Shown: positions 34,809 through 43,765, counted from the first letter of the stretch. The stretch: 64,000 nt of DNA from an uncultured cyanobacterium (GCA_903917565.1 CAIXBB010000016.1:1-64000), one strand, 5' to 3'. The notes: generated by a model from the sequence alone, not told the origin. A program made the numbers and translations.

Positions 34809-36136
34809 GGCGTGGGATCCGCTACCGCGTCGCCCCGGGCCGCCGCGGCCGCCAGGGTGGCCAGGCTGAACAGACCGATCAGCTGCACCTCCGGCCGGAA
34901 GAAGATCGTGTCGGTGAGGCCCTGCACCCCCAGGGCCGCGAACACGGCCACCGCCGCCAGGCTGGGCAGGGCCAGGGGGGCGCTGCTGCGCCACTGGCCC
35001 AGGCCCACCTTCACGGCGCTCAGCAGCAGGCCCAGCCCCGCCAGCAGGCCGGGGATGCCGGCCTCCACCAGCAGCTCCAGGGGGATGGAATAGGCACTGA
35101 GGGCGTTGAACTTGGGCTGCTGATACAGCGGATAGATGAGGTTGAAGGCGCTGTTGCCGGGGCCGATGCCGATCCAGGGCCGGTCATGGATCATCGCCAG
35201 GGCGGAGGTCCAGACGTTCAGGCGGAAGTTGTTGGAGCTGTCCTCCCGGCCTGCCACCAGGCTCATCACCCGTACCCGCAGGGGCTCCACCTGGGTGACC
35301 AGCAGCACCAGCACCAGGGTGGCGCCGGCCAGCAGCAGCAGGGGGAACAGGCGCCGCCACAACGGCGGCCAGTCGCGGGTCTGACGCAGCACCAGCAGCA
35401 GGCCCAGCAGGCCGAGGGAGGCCACCATCCCCATCCAGGCGCCGCGGCTGTAGGTGAGCACCAGGGCCACCAGGCCCAGCACCAGGCTGGCCAGGGCAAA
35501 CAGGCGCCGGCCCCGGCCCTGCCAGCGCAGCAGGGCCACCACGGCCAGGGGCAGGATCGGCAGCAGATAGCCGCCCAGCAGGTTGGGGTTGTCGAGGGTG
35601 CTGTAGATGCGCACCGTGCCTTCGGCCACCGAGTTGTTGTCCGACCAGCGGGCCAGGGCCCCGATGTCGCCGTAGAGCTGGCGGATGCCGATCACGCTGG
35701 TGATCAGTTCACCGGCCAGCAGGGCGCCCACCAGTCGGTCCCACCACACCGGGGCGGAGGCCAGCAACTGGCGCATCAGGGCGTAGACGCTCAGGTAGCT
35801 CAGCAACTTGAACAGTCCCACCAGGGCGGCCTTGGGCACCGGAGAGAAGCCGGTGGCCACCACGGCGATCGCGATCACCAGCAGCAACCAGATGTTGATG
35901 GCGCCGAGGCGACCCGGGGGGGTGCGCAGGGCCCAGACCACCCACAGCAGGGCGGAGGCGGCGATCAGCAGGCTGAGGCCCGAACGGGTCACCAGGGGCA
36001 GCCCCGCCATCAGGGCGCAGAGGATCCAGCCCGCCAGCAGGGGCAGGTGAGCACCGAGCCGGCCGGCGGGCAGGCCGGCCAGCAGCCCCTGCCAACGCAG
36101 CAGCAGGGGGGCAGGAGCTGGGGCAGGCACCATCAA
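34805..36136 (-). CDS. ictB: IctB-family membrane protein (O-antigen-ligase-like)
   Basis: A 443-residue protein with about eleven membrane helices and a periplasmic Wzy_C-like loop. The signature VLTYSRGAWMGMVASL precedes a loop with DSSNNFRLNVW and IGIGPGNSAFNLIYPLYQQP. IctB was first described as an inorganic-carbon accumulation protein in Synechococcus, but its fold is that of O-antigen ligases, so bicarbonate transport is unproven. Coupled to trmB and to the BadF gene by 4-base overlaps. Confidence 0.9.
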   Translation of the reverse strand: MMVPAPAPAPLLLRWQGLLAGLPAGRLGAHLPLLAGWILCALMAGLPLVTRSGLSLLIAASALLWVVWALRTPPGRLGAINIWLLLVIAIAVVATGFSPVPKAALVGLFKLLSYLSVYALMRQLLASAPVWWDRLVGALLAGELITSVIGIRQLYGDIGALARWSDNNSVAEGTVRIYSTLDNPNLLGGYLLPILPLAVVALLRWQGRGRRLFALASLVLGLVALVLTYSRGAWMGMVASLGLLGLLLVLRQTRDWPPLWRRLFPLLLLAGATLVLVLLVTQVEPLRVRVMSLVAGREDSSNNFRLNVWTSALAMIHDRPWIGIGPGNSAFNLIYPLYQQPKFNALSAYSIPLELLVEAGIPGLLAGLGLLLSAVKVGLGQWRSSAPLALPSLAAVAVFAALGVQGLTDTIFFRPEVQLIGLFSLATLAAAAARGDAVADPTP

Positions 36137-36849
36137 TCCGTTGCGGCGTCGTGGCGATTATCGGCGCCACTGGTGGTGGGTTCCCGATGGGCATCCAGCT
36201 CGGCCAGCGGCGGCGGGGGGGCGGTGTTGCGGTGGTAAAGGCTGCGGTGCACCGGCAGGCCCCCCGCCAGCACCTGGCCTTCCCGTTCGGTGGCCACCGC
36301 CAGGGGATTCACCTGGGGGCCGCAGAGCTCGGGCCCGGCCAGCTCGAAGGCGCCGCTGGCCTCCACCAGCTGTCGCATCGGGGCGATCAGCGCCTCCACA
36401 TCGCTCTGCAGGAACAGGCTCCGGCCGGGGGCCAGGGCCGCGGCGATCGCCAGCAGCAGGGCGGGTTGCAGCACCCGGCGCTTGCGGTGACGCAGCTTGA
36501 ACCAGGGGTCGGGGAACTGCAGGGTGACCAGCTCCAGCTGGCCGGCGGCCAGGTGCCCCAGCCACTCCGGCAGGTTCACGTTGGCGTTGCCGTAGAGGAA
36601 GCGCAGATTGGTCAGCCCCTGGCGGCGGCGATCGTCCTCGGCGGCCTCCACCAGGGGCCGGCGGATCTCCAGGCCCAGGTGGTTGCGCTGCGGCGCCAGG
36701 GGGGCCATGGCCAGCAGGAAGCGGCCCCGGGCCGAGCCGATGTCGAGATGGAGGGGGAGGGAGGGATCGGCGAACAGCTCGATCAGCGGCGGCAGGGGCC
36801 GCGCCAGCTGGTGGATCCGGCTGAGGGGATTGACGTGCTGGCGCACCAT
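36133..36849 (-). CDS. trmB: tRNA (guanine-46-N7)-methyltransferase
   Basis: A 238-residue SAM-dependent enzyme that makes m7G46 in tRNA. The SAM-binding motif is LHLDIGSARGRFLLAMA, then HLGLEIRRPLVEAAE and the catalytic-region LQFPDPWFKLRHRKRRVLQP. The C-terminal 35 residues are a poorly conserved tail. Its start overlaps the FIST gene stop (TGATG), so it is co-translated with it. Confidence 0.95.
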   Translation of the reverse strand: MVRQHVNPLSRIHQLARPLPPLIELFADPSLPLHLDIGSARGRFLLAMAPLAPQRNHLGLEIRRPLVEAAEDDRRRQGLTNLRFLYGNANVNLPEWLGHLAAGQLELVTLQFPDPWFKLRHRKRRVLQPALLLAIAAALAPGRSLFLQSDVEALIAPMRQLVEASGAFELAGPELCGPQVNPLAVATEREGQVLAGGLPVHRSLYHRNTAPPPPLAELDAHREPTTSGADNRHDAATD

Positions 36850-38183
36850 CAGAGCGGCGCGGCGGTGCCCCCGGGTGGGTCGTTGGGCACCAGGAACCCC
36901 CAGCTGGCGGTGTAGCCGTGCAGGTGGGTGGTGCCGCCCACCGGGCCGATCTCGCCGTTGCAGAACAGGCCGGCGATGGGCACGGTGCCGAACACTTCCC
37001 GGCAGAGGCTCACATCCCCGTCGATCTCGCCGTAGAGGCCTTCGCCCCGCCCCAGGCAGGCGAACAGGAAGGCGGCCAGGGGCTCGCTGCGGCGCACGTG
37101 CTGGCCCGCCAGCAACTGGCGGGATTCGTCGCGGGAGGCATCGGCATCGCGGAGCTGGAACTGCACCTTCTGGCCGACGCGCATGCGTTCACCCACCGCC
37201 ACCGCCCCGTTGCGGGGATCCACGCCGATCAGGTTGCGCACCAGGAAGGAGCCGGGAGCCTCCGGCACGGGGGTGAGGTCGGCGCTGGGAAGGCTGAAAT
37301 CGCTTTGTCCTACGCCGAGGAACAGGGAATGCTTCACCTGCTCCCGCTCGGCCGGGGTGAGGTCGGTGAGGATCGACTGCAGGGCCGCCACGGGGCTGTT
37401 GCGGGTGCTGCCGCAGCTCACCTCGATCACCACGTTGCGCTGGGCCTGCTCCACCTCCAGCACCGGGCCGATGGGCCGACATCCCTGGGCCACCAGCGGA
37501 TCGAGCCGCCAGGAGCCTCCGATCAGGCAGCCCACCGCACCGGTGCGGACGGTGTCGGCGGGGTCCGTGTTGCCGTGACCCGTGTCGCCACCGGCCCCGC
37601 TGCCGAAGAGGAGTGAGCCGTGGGCAGCGCTGTGGGGACCGGCGATGCCGCCCACCTTGGTGGTGTTCGGGTAGGCGTAATCCAGGCCGCTGATCAGGTC
37701 GTTGATGGCGCTGCCGGTGGGATCCAGCAGCAGCAGCATCGACTGGCCTTCCTCCAGCTCGGCCCCCACCCGCTCGCGCCAGGGCTCGGCCGGACCATCG
37801 AGGTCGGGCAGGGAGGTGGTGTCGATGGCGAAGGGGCGGAGGCTGGCGCCGGGGAGGCGCAGCAGGGTGACCGCCAGGGCCGGCTGATGCTCGATCTCAT
37901 GGGGTGTGCCGGCTGGATCGGTGCCCACCACGCCCCCGCCGACGCAGCCGAGCCAGTGGGCGGCGTTGAGTTTCTGCTGCAGCAGGGGCAGCAGCCGGGG
38001 CAGGTCGCTGGCATAGCTGGCGGAGGCGAACACCAAGGCCAGGTCGGCCTCCGGGGCGCCCCGGAGCTGCTCGAACACCTGGTTGACGGCTTCCTGAAGG
38101 GAGCTGTCCCTGCCGAGGGCGGTGCGGCACCAGGGACCGTCGGGGCGGCGCTGCAACCAGGGAAATGAGGGGAGGGAACCCAT
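36849..38183 (-). CDS. FIST N- and C-terminal domain protein
   Basis: A 444-residue cytosolic sensory-type protein. The FIST N domain covers residues 35-225 (LALVFASASYASDLPRLLPL, GCVGGGVVGTD) and FIST C covers 240-410 (FLVRNLIGVDPRNGAVAVGE, PIAGLFCNGEIGPVGGTTHL). FIST domains are thought to bind small ligands such as amino acids. ATG 38183 was preferred over TTG 38186. It is divergent from the DUF3177 gene. Confidence 0.9.
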   Translation of the reverse strand: MGSLPSFPWLQRRPDGPWCRTALGRDSSLQEAVNQVFEQLRGAPEADLALVFASASYASDLPRLLPLLQQKLNAAHWLGCVGGGVVGTDPAGTPHEIEHQPALAVTLLRLPGASLRPFAIDTTSLPDLDGPAEPWRERVGAELEEGQSMLLLLDPTGSAINDLISGLDYAYPNTTKVGGIAGPHSAAHGSLLFGSGAGGDTGHGNTDPADTVRTGAVGCLIGGSWRLDPLVAQGCRPIGPVLEVEQAQRNVVIEVSCGSTRNSPVAALQSILTDLTPAEREQVKHSLFLGVGQSDFSLPSADLTPVPEAPGSFLVRNLIGVDPRNGAVAVGERMRVGQKVQFQLRDADASRDESRQLLAGQHVRRSEPLAAFLFACLGRGEGLYGEIDGDVSLCREVFGTVPIAGLFCNGEIGPVGGTTHLHGYTASWGFLVPNDPPGGTAAPL

Positions 38184-38245
38184 CAATGGACCCTATCGCC
38201 TGGTGGGGGCACACGGATAATGGCGCCTTACCGAACCGAGCGGAC

Positions 38246-38863
38246 GTGCCGGAACAGCTCTATCGCTCCCTGGTCTGGCTCGACGTGCGGCTGGGAATGC
38301 TGTTCGCCGTTGGGCTGCCGCTGGTGCTGCTCCTCTGGGCGGCCCTCCGCAAGGAGCAGGCCCTGGTGCGGCTGATGGGCCTCTACTGGAAGGTGGCCAG
38401 CCTGCAGCTGATCGCCCTGCTGCTGCTCACGGGCAACCGCCCCACCGGCTTCCTGCTGCTGGTGCTCGCCCCGCTGCTGGTGGTGGCGACCCTGTGGTTC
38501 TGGGTGGATCTCAACGAGGAACTGGCCGACATGCCACCCTGGCGGGCCCTGCCCCTCACCCTGCGCCTCTGGCGCTGGAGCCTGACGCTGCTGTCGCTGG
38601 CCGGGGCGAGCCTGGCCGTGACCGCCCTGCCCTGCATGGGCGGCGCCGGCGCCAGCCTGAGCCTCTGCCGGGTCTGGCAGGAGGCGCCCCAGGGGTTGCA
38701 TGGCGTGGTGGCCCAGGTGTTCGCCTTCGTGTTCGGCGGGGAATGGACCACGGCTGTGGCCGCCTTCGTGGGCTACGCGGCCCTGGTGGCCTATGCGGTG
38801 GGGCTGCTGCAGTGGCTGGTGGTGCGCCTGCCCCGGCTGGGCCGGGTGGCCGGCGAGTTCTGA
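38246..38863 (+). CDS. DUF3177 family membrane protein
   Basis: A 205-residue cyanobacterial membrane protein with about five helices: SLVWLDVRLGMLFAVGLPLV, LIALLLLTGNRPTGFLLLVL and VAAFVGYAALVAYAVGLLQW. The family normally begins just before R-S-L-V-W, so a GTG at 38246 (VPEQLYRSLVW) was chosen. The ATG at 38186 would add 20 residues and collide with the divergent FIST start. Function unknown. Confidence 0.8.
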   Translation: MPEQLYRSLVWLDVRLGMLFAVGLPLVLLLWAALRKEQALVRLMGLYWKVASLQLIALLLLTGNRPTGFLLLVLAPLLVVATLWFWVDLNEELADMPPWRALPLTLRLWRWSLTLLSLAGASLAVTALPCMGGAGASLSLCRVWQEAPQGLHGVVAQVFAFVFGGEWTTAVAAFVGYAALVAYAVGLLQWLVVRLPRLGRVAGEF

Positions 38864-38888
38864 GCGATTTCTCCGGGCCGATCCGCCG

Positions 38889-39230
38889 ATGACTGACGCT
38901 GCCTCACCCTCGATTGCCGCCCTGCTGGCCGCCCTGGAGACGATCAGCCGTGGGCGCCCCGACCGGGTGCTGCGTCTGGTCGGCCTCCTGCCCGCGACGG
39001 AGCAGGACCCCGCCGCTGCGGTCGAGGAGCCCTTCGAGCTGCTGATCTTCCGGGGCTTCTCCAGCAGCATCACCCACCCCACCGCCTTCGACCCTGACCA
39101 GCCGGCCCTGCCGGAGTCGGCCCGCATCACCGCGGCCGAACTGCTGGCCGGGCCCCTCAACCCCAGCGACGAGCGGCGCCTGGCGGGACCGCTGCCGGCG
39201 GAGACCTTCCTGGATCCGGGGGCGTGGTGA
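38889..39230 (+). CDS. Conserved cyanobacterial hypothetical protein, 113 residues
   Basis: A soluble, Leu/Ala-rich protein. Recognisable segments are LLAALETISRGRPDRVLRLV, PFELLIFRGFSSSITHPTAF and ARITAAELLAGPLNPSDERR. The middle segment resembles proteins in cyanobacteria and plants annotated only as DUF domains. A shortened second copy lies at 39900-40127, after the PAP2 gene. GTGA overlap with the PAP2 gene suggests co-translation. Function unknown. Confidence 0.7.
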   Translation: MTDAASPSIAALLAALETISRGRPDRVLRLVGLLPATEQDPAAAVEEPFELLIFRGFSSSITHPTAFDPDQPALPESARITAAELLAGPLNPSDERRLAGPLPAETFLDPGAW

Positions 39231-39904
39231 AGCACGGCAAGCCGGTCTCGATTGATTCCCCTGCCAGGGCCTGGCTGCTCAACAGCGGCGGGCTGATCCT
39301 CTGCCTGATGGCGCTGGCGCTGCTGGCCAAGCTGTGCCGGGAGGTGTGGGAGAAGGAAACCTGGCGCTTCGACAGCAGCCTGCTGCTGTGGCTGCACGGT
39401 TGGGCCAGCCCCTGGCTTGATCAGCTGATGCTCGCTCTGACGCGCCTGGGGGATCCCGAGGTGGTTCTGCCGGTGGTGCTCGGGTCCCTGGGGTTGTTCC
39501 TCTGGCGGCGCCGGCGGGCCGAAGCCCTGATGCTGCTGGTGAGCTGCGGAGGCGCCCTGGTGCTGAACCAGGGCATGAAGCTGATGTTTGCCCGGGCCCG
39601 GCCGGTGCTGTGGCCGCGGCTGATCCAAGAATCGTCCTACAGCTTCCCCAGCGGCCATGCCCTGGGCTCGCTGGTGCTCTACGGCTATCTGGCGGTGGTG
39701 CTGGCGCAGCGATACCCACGCCAGGCCCGCTGGATCCATGCCATCGCCATCCTGGTGATCCTGCTGATTGGCCTCAGCCGGCTGTACCTGGGAGTGCACT
39801 ACCCCACGGACATCGCCGCTGGTTATGCCGTAGGTGGTCTGTGGTTGGTGCTCTGTCTCCAGGGCCTGAACCGCCTGCGGTCGAGGCGATCGGTCAACGA
39901 TTGA
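39227..39904 (+). CDS. PAP2-family membrane phosphatase
   Basis: A 225-residue type 2 phosphatidic-acid or undecaprenyl-diphosphate phosphatase. All three catalytic motifs are present: KLMFARARP, SYSFPSGHALGS and SRLYLGVHYPTD. Five or six membrane helices surround them. GTG start in a GTGA overlap with the preceding gene. The likely role is lipid-carrier or phospholipid dephosphorylation. Part of this gene recurs in the chimeric pseudogene at 41543-42084. Confidence 0.92.
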   Translation: MKHGKPVSIDSPARAWLLNSGGLILCLMALALLAKLCREVWEKETWRFDSSLLLWLHGWASPWLDQLMLALTRLGDPEVVLPVVLGSLGLFLWRRRRAEALMLLVSCGGALVLNQGMKLMFARARPVLWPRLIQESSYSFPSGHALGSLVLYGYLAVVLAQRYPRQARWIHAIAILVILLIGLSRLYLGVHYPTDIAAGYAVGGLWLVLCLQGLNRLRSRRSVND

Positions 39905-40127
39905 GGCCTCCCCTGCGTCCCTGCTGGCCGCCCTGGAGACGATCAGCCGTGGGCGCCCCGACCGGGTGCTGCGCCTGGTCGGCACCCTGCCGGAGTCGGC
40001 CCGCATCACCGCGGCCGAACTGCTGGCCGGACCCCTCAACCCCAGCGACGAGCGGCGCCTGGCGGGACCGCTGCCGGCGGCGACCTTCCTGGATCCCGGG
40101 GCGTGGGAAGGGACGGGCGGAGGATGA
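39900..40127 (+). pseudogene. Deleted second copy of the 113-residue hypothetical
   Basis: The frame reads SLLAALETISRGRPDRVLRL then jumps directly to PESARITAAELLAGPLNPSD and ends RRLAGPLPAATFLDPGAW plus seven extra residues. Compared with 38889-39230 it lacks the central RGFSSS region of about 40 residues and an ATG start. It forms a broken tandem duplication around the PAP2 gene. Confidence 0.75.
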
Positions 40128-40212
40128 TGGGTGGCTTCGTCGTCCTGTCACAAGCCGGACGACGAAGCGTTCCTGCACCAACTTGCAAGCATTCCATCCA
40201 CCGGAGGCAACG

Positions 40213-40581
40213 ATGTCCGTGTTCCGCAAAGATCAGAATGAAGTCCACAGCATGCAGGGAAATCACATCGCCGGGATCGCCACATCCAATGGCGGTGCAC
40301 GGCAGATTGAGATGTGGCGTGGTCGCATGGAGGCCAATGCCGCCACGCCTCCCCATGCTCACGATGCAGAGGAAGTGATCTTTTTCCTGTCCGGATCCGG
40401 GCGGGCCACGGTGGGCAACAACGAAGTTCGCTACGAGGCCGGGGACACCCTGATCCTTCCTCCGGACCAGGTCCACCAGATCTTTGCGGAGACCGACAGC
40501 GAGTTTGTGTCGGCTATCCCCATGGGTTGCACTGTGAGCCTTCCGGACGGCGTCGTTCTCGAGCTTCCGTGGCGTCAGTAG
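40213..40581 (+). CDS. Cupin-domain protein
   Basis: A 122-residue single-domain cupin. Motif 1 is PPHAHDAEEVIFFLSGSGRA and motif 2 is YEAGDTLILPPDQVHQIF, which supplies His/Glu metal ligands. A strong GGAGG sits six bases before the ATG. Small cupins act as metal-dependent enzymes or sugar/phenolic binders; the substrate is unknown. Confidence 0.88.
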   Translation: MSVFRKDQNEVHSMQGNHIAGIATSNGGARQIEMWRGRMEANAATPPHAHDAEEVIFFLSGSGRATVGNNEVRYEAGDTLILPPDQVHQIFAETDSEFVSAIPMGCTVSLPDGVVLELPWRQ

Positions 40582-40643
40582 CGGAGCAAGGCGCAGACAA
40601 ACCCAGACGCCCCGGCCACCATGACAGTGCCGGCAGGGGGAGC

Positions 40644-41009
40644 ATGGCCTCGAGAGACCCGATCAAGGACTTTTTCAGCTTCCTGCTGGGGGGCGTGCTC
40701 TTCAGCATGGGCGCCTTCCTGTTCTTCAACCAGGTGATGGTCAGCTCCGTGCCGATGGGGGGCTTCCGCCTCGGCCGCCGCTTCGCCGGGGGCTGGGACG
40801 GTGGCTACGGGTCGGGCTGGGGCTGGTTCCTGGTGCTGGCGTCGGCGGCCGCCCTGGCGGTGGGGATCCTGCAGACCCTGATCATGAGCTTCCAGCCCAC
40901 CTCGCTCTGGAACGTGCTGACGATGTTTGCCCTGATCGGCAGTGGCGGTGGGCTGATGTTCCGTTCTTTGATGGCCTACGACGATGGCAAGGAACGACAA
41001 GACCGTTGA
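40644..41009 (+). CDS. Small membrane protein, 121 residues, unknown function
   Basis: Three hydrophobic segments: DFFSFLLGGVLFSMGAFLFF, WFLVLASAAALAVGILQTLI and LWNVLTMFALIGSGGGLMFR. A Gly/Arg-rich loop ([20 protein letters not shown]) joins the first two. I do not recognise a family. It overlaps the next gene by 26 bases in another frame, and both look like real coding sequence. Confidence 0.7.
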   Translation: MASRDPIKDFFSFLLGGVLFSMGAFLFFNQVMVSSVPMGGFRLGRRFAGGWDGGYGSGWGWFLVLASAAALAVGILQTLIMSFQPTSLWNVLTMFALIGSGGGLMFRSLMAYDDGKERQDR

Positions 41010-41520
41010 GGACATGATCGTCGAGATGGAGCCGGTTCCGCCGAGCAAACCCCCGGCGCAGAGACCCTCCCGGTTTCCGGTCCTCCAGCGGCTGCTGGCC
41101 CTCGGGCTTGTGGTGGTGGGCTTCGGCGCCGGCTGGATGGCGGCCGGCCTGCGCTCTTCCCTGGCGGAGAAGCCGGCCGCCGGTGGCAGGGGCGAGAACC
41201 GCCAGGACCTGCTCGCCGATGGCTGGGTGGAATCGGATCAGGGGGTGTTCACCCGTCGCTGCCAGGGGATCTGCCGCAAGCCCCGCCTCTATGGCGGCGG
41301 CATCATCGACGTGATGGAAGTCGCCTGCCTGGAGCGTCCCTGCGGTGACATCCAGGCGACGTTCGCTGTGCTCGATGGCCAGGGCCAGGAGGTCGACAAG
41401 GTGGTCGAAAACCGAATCGGACGGCAGGGGGAACGCCTGCAGCTCGTGATCGAATCGCAAAAGCCGCAGGCCAAGAGCTTCGCCCTCCAGTCGTTCACGG
41501 CCCGCGCCAGGGTGGAGTGA
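40984..41520 (+). CDS. Membrane-anchored hypothetical protein, 178 residues
   Basis: An N-terminal cytosolic segment, one membrane helix ([20 protein letters not shown], about residues 36-56), then an extracytoplasmic domain with four Cys ([17 protein letters not shown]) that may form disulfides. The C-terminal segment [20 protein letters not shown] recurs as an isolated fragment at 43940-44038. Function unknown. Confidence 0.7.
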   Translation: MARNDKTVEDMIVEMEPVPPSKPPAQRPSRFPVLQRLLALGLVVVGFGAGWMAAGLRSSLAEKPAAGGRGENRQDLLADGWVESDQGVFTRRCQGICRKPRLYGGGIIDVMEVACLERPCGDIQATFAVLDGQGQEVDKVVENRIGRQGERLQLVIESQKPQAKSFALQSFTARARVE

Positions 41521-41542
41521 CGCTCGTTTGGGGTTCACCGCC

Positions 41543-42084
41543 TTGAAGACACTCCCCTTCCAAGACGGCGCTGAGATGCCGATGCTCGGCCTGGGCACCT
41601 GGAACGCCCCGCCGGGCGAGGTGGGGGCGGCGGTGACGGCGGCCCTGGGGCTCGGCTATTGCCACATCGACTCTGCCGCCATCTATGGCAACGAAGCCGA
41701 GATCGGTGAGGCCCTCTTCGCGGCGATCCGCTCCGCTCCGGTCTGGTGAAGCGGGAGGAGCTCTGGATCACCTCCAAGCTGTGGAACAACGCCCATGCCC
41801 CCGAGGCTGTGGCCCCAGCCCTGGAGAAAACGCTGGCCGATCTGCAACTCGACCATCTCGATGGCTATCTGGCGGTGATGCTGGCCCACTGGCATCCCCG
41901 CCAGGCTGCCTGGATCCACGGCGGCGCCGCCGCCGTGATCCTGTTGATCGGTCTCAGCCGGCTCTACCTGAGGGTGCATTACCCCAGTGACATCGCCGCC
42001 GGCTATGCCGTGGGCGGGTTGTGGTTGCTGCTCTGTCTGCAGGCCCTGCAGCGTCTGCGACCGGCGCGGTCGGCGGCGGACTGA
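41543..42084 (+). pseudogene. Chimera of aldo/keto reductase N-terminus and PAP2 C-terminus
   Basis: Bases 41543-41748 repeat the first 69 codons of the intact reductase at 45703 ([20 protein letters not shown]). A frameshift after SAPV moves the match to the next frame ([28 protein letters not shown]). At about base 41862 the sequence switches to the end of a PAP2 phosphatase ([39 protein letters not shown]) like the intact gene at 39227. The last motif is kept, but neither enzyme can be complete. It is a recombination scar between two gene families whose intact members flank it. Confidence 0.85.
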
Positions 42085-42397
42085 TGCATCCCCGGCTGGT
42101 CCGGTCAGGCCTGGCTGACCCCTTCAGGCTTGTTGCCGTTCGGCTGTGGCAGGGTCGCCGCGGAACCGGTGACACAGCAGTCCATGGGCCCAGGCGGCGT
42201 TCAGCGAGCTGCGTTTCAAGTGGGACGAGATCGTCTGCAATCCCCCGGGTGCTTGCTGAAAAACCGCTGCAGTAGTCGCAGTCTTACCTCCTCTGAGCTC
42301 ATGTCCCGGTGCTGGCCTTGGCTATGGGTATGGGTGGAGCAGGAGACCTGACAGCCCGGCGTATTGGCCACCCACCCGAGTGCGCCACTACCGATCT
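42085..42397. other. Gene-free stretch before the ATPase gene
   Basis: I see no convincing gene. A short frame near 42188 (AQAAFSELRFKWDEIVC) may be a further gene remnant but cannot be assigned. A GTATTGGC box at 42361-42368 matches the repeats upstream of the ATPase gene. Confidence 0.4.
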
Positions 42398-42421
42398 TTT
42401 ATTGGTTGATCAGCCAATAAA
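42398..42421. promoter_or_regulatory. 24-bp dyad TTTATTGG...CCAATAAA at the 3' end of the ATPase gene
   Basis: TTTATTGG-T-TGATCA-G-CCAATAAA is symmetric apart from one mismatched pair. It carries the same TATTGG core as the boxes at 42361 and 43729-43765. It lies 8 bases past the stop and could be a weak terminator or a binding site of the encoded winged-helix protein. Confidence 0.4.
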
Positions 42422-42428
42422 GGCCCGT

Positions 42429-43697
42429 TCAGGCGAGGGCCAGGCGCGTCGCGCCCGTCAGCAGGTACTGGAGCGGATCCCCTCCCCGGCGCGGCAGCAC
42501 GTCCGCAGCACCGGCACTCACCAGTTGCTGCAGCGTCTGGGACACCGAGGGCTGCTTGATCCCCCAGAGCACCACCAGCTCGGCCTGGGTCAGCACCGCC
42601 TGCGTGTCTCGAGCGGCCCAGGTTTGCAACCGTTGCCAGAGCGTGGTGCCGAGCTGCTCCTGCAGCTCCAGCGCGTAGCGCCGGCTCAGCACCAGGGTGA
42701 GGTCGGCCAGGCCGATCGGCGCGGGACCTGCACCGTTGCCTGTCAGGCCCAGCAGGGCGGTGATGCCGTCCTCCAGGGCCTTGAGCAGGCCGCGCAGATC
42801 GCCGCGGAACAGCTCGTGCAGCGCGTCGATCACCGCACCCTGCACGGGCATCAGTGCCGGCAGGTTCGGGTCCAGGCGCAGGGATCGGTAGCGCGCCTCC
42901 AGCAACTTGTGAACCTCCTGCGGCTCGAGGGGTTCGAGCACCACCGGATCGCTGAACACTGAGCGCACCTGGGTGTGGCTCTGCACCACGGTGCGAACGG
43001 CATCGGTGGTGCCCACCACGATCAAGTGCAGGCCATCGAGCAGCAGGGCCTGGTCGCGGATGCTGCGCAGCAGATCGGCGGCGCGGGCGGCATCCGCCTC
43101 ACTGAGATTCTCGAGATTGTTCAGGTGCAGCACCACACCGCAGGCGTCCTGCTCCAGGGCAAAGGCCAGCAGATCCCGCAGCACCCGTGGTCCATCCAGC
43201 AGCAGGGCGCCGGGGGGCGAAGAGACCGCCTGGGTGTTGCTGCGACCCGCCCCGAAGCCGGCGCCCGAAACCGTGAAGCCACCACCGCGCAGCCGGATGG
43301 TGCGCACCAGCTGCTGCGCCGCCTCCACAGCGGGTCCGCTCGCATGGGAACAGGAGGCGAGCACCGCATCAAAGGCGCCGGCGAGCAGCTGGCCGATCAG
43401 ATCCTCACTGGTCAGATCGGCGGTGATCGGGATGATCTCGGCTGAGGTCCAGTAGCCGTCGGCCAGGGCGTCGGCCTTGACGGCCTGCACCAGGGTCGTC
43501 TTGCCGATGCCAGGCCGGCCCGCCACCGCCTGGCGTGAGCTGCGGGAGCCACCGATCGCGGTGAGCAGCCGCTGCCGCTCGTTCTGGCGCCCCACGAACA
43601 GGCTGAGCTGTGTGGCCTCCGCGTCCTGGCGCAGGGTGGCCTGGAAGAAGGGAGAGGAGCGGAGGTTGTAGAGCCTCCAGAGGTTCGGCAGTGCCAT
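42429..43697 (-). CDS. AAA/STAND-like ATPase with C-terminal winged helix
   Basis: A 422-residue protein. It starts with RLYNLRSSPFFQATLRQDAE and FVGRQNERQRLL, as in Orc/Cdc6- and STAND-type ATPases. Walker A is GRPGIGKTTLVQAV (about residues 62-75) and Walker B is CGVVLHLNNLENL. The C-terminal 70 residues form a winged helix (TQAELVVLWGIKQPSVSQTL, QQLVSAGAADVL). It is a likely DNA-binding regulator or defence-type sensor; no effector domain is visible. Repeated GTATTGGC boxes lie just upstream, consistent with autoregulation. Confidence 0.75.
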   Translation of the reverse strand: MALPNLWRLYNLRSSPFFQATLRQDAEATQLSLFVGRQNERQRLLTAIGGSRSSRQAVAGRPGIGKTTLVQAVKADALADGYWTSAEIIPITADLTSEDLIGQLLAGAFDAVLASCSHASGPAVEAAQQLVRTIRLRGGGFTVSGAGFGAGRSNTQAVSSPPGALLLDGPRVLRDLLAFALEQDACGVVLHLNNLENLSEADAARAADLLRSIRDQALLLDGLHLIVVGTTDAVRTVVQSHTQVRSVFSDPVVLEPLEPQEVHKLLEARYRSLRLDPNLPALMPVQGAVIDALHELFRGDLRGLLKALEDGITALLGLTGNGAGPAPIGLADLTLVLSRRYALELQEQLGTTLWQRLQTWAARDTQAVLTQAELVVLWGIKQPSVSQTLQQLVSAGAADVLPRRGGDPLQYLLTGATRLALA

Positions 43698-43728
43698 GGA
43701 GAGGCGTATCGGCAGCGTCGGGACGCAA

Positions 43729-43765
43729 GCCAATACTGGCGCTGTATTGGCCATTCTGCCAATAC
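43729..43765. promoter_or_regulatory. Triple GCCAATAC/GTATTGGC operator
   Basis: Three 8-bp boxes, GCCAATAC (43729), GTATTGGC (43744) and GCCAATAC (43758), form two overlapping perfect inverted repeats with 7- and 6-base spacers. They lie 32-68 bases upstream of the ATPase start, the usual place for an autoregulatory operator. Confidence 0.6.

Noticed and set aside
35186-36238. 350-codon Gln/His/Gly-rich plus-strand frame opposite ictB
   Set aside because: Low-complexity antisense product of a Leu/Ala-rich membrane protein gene.
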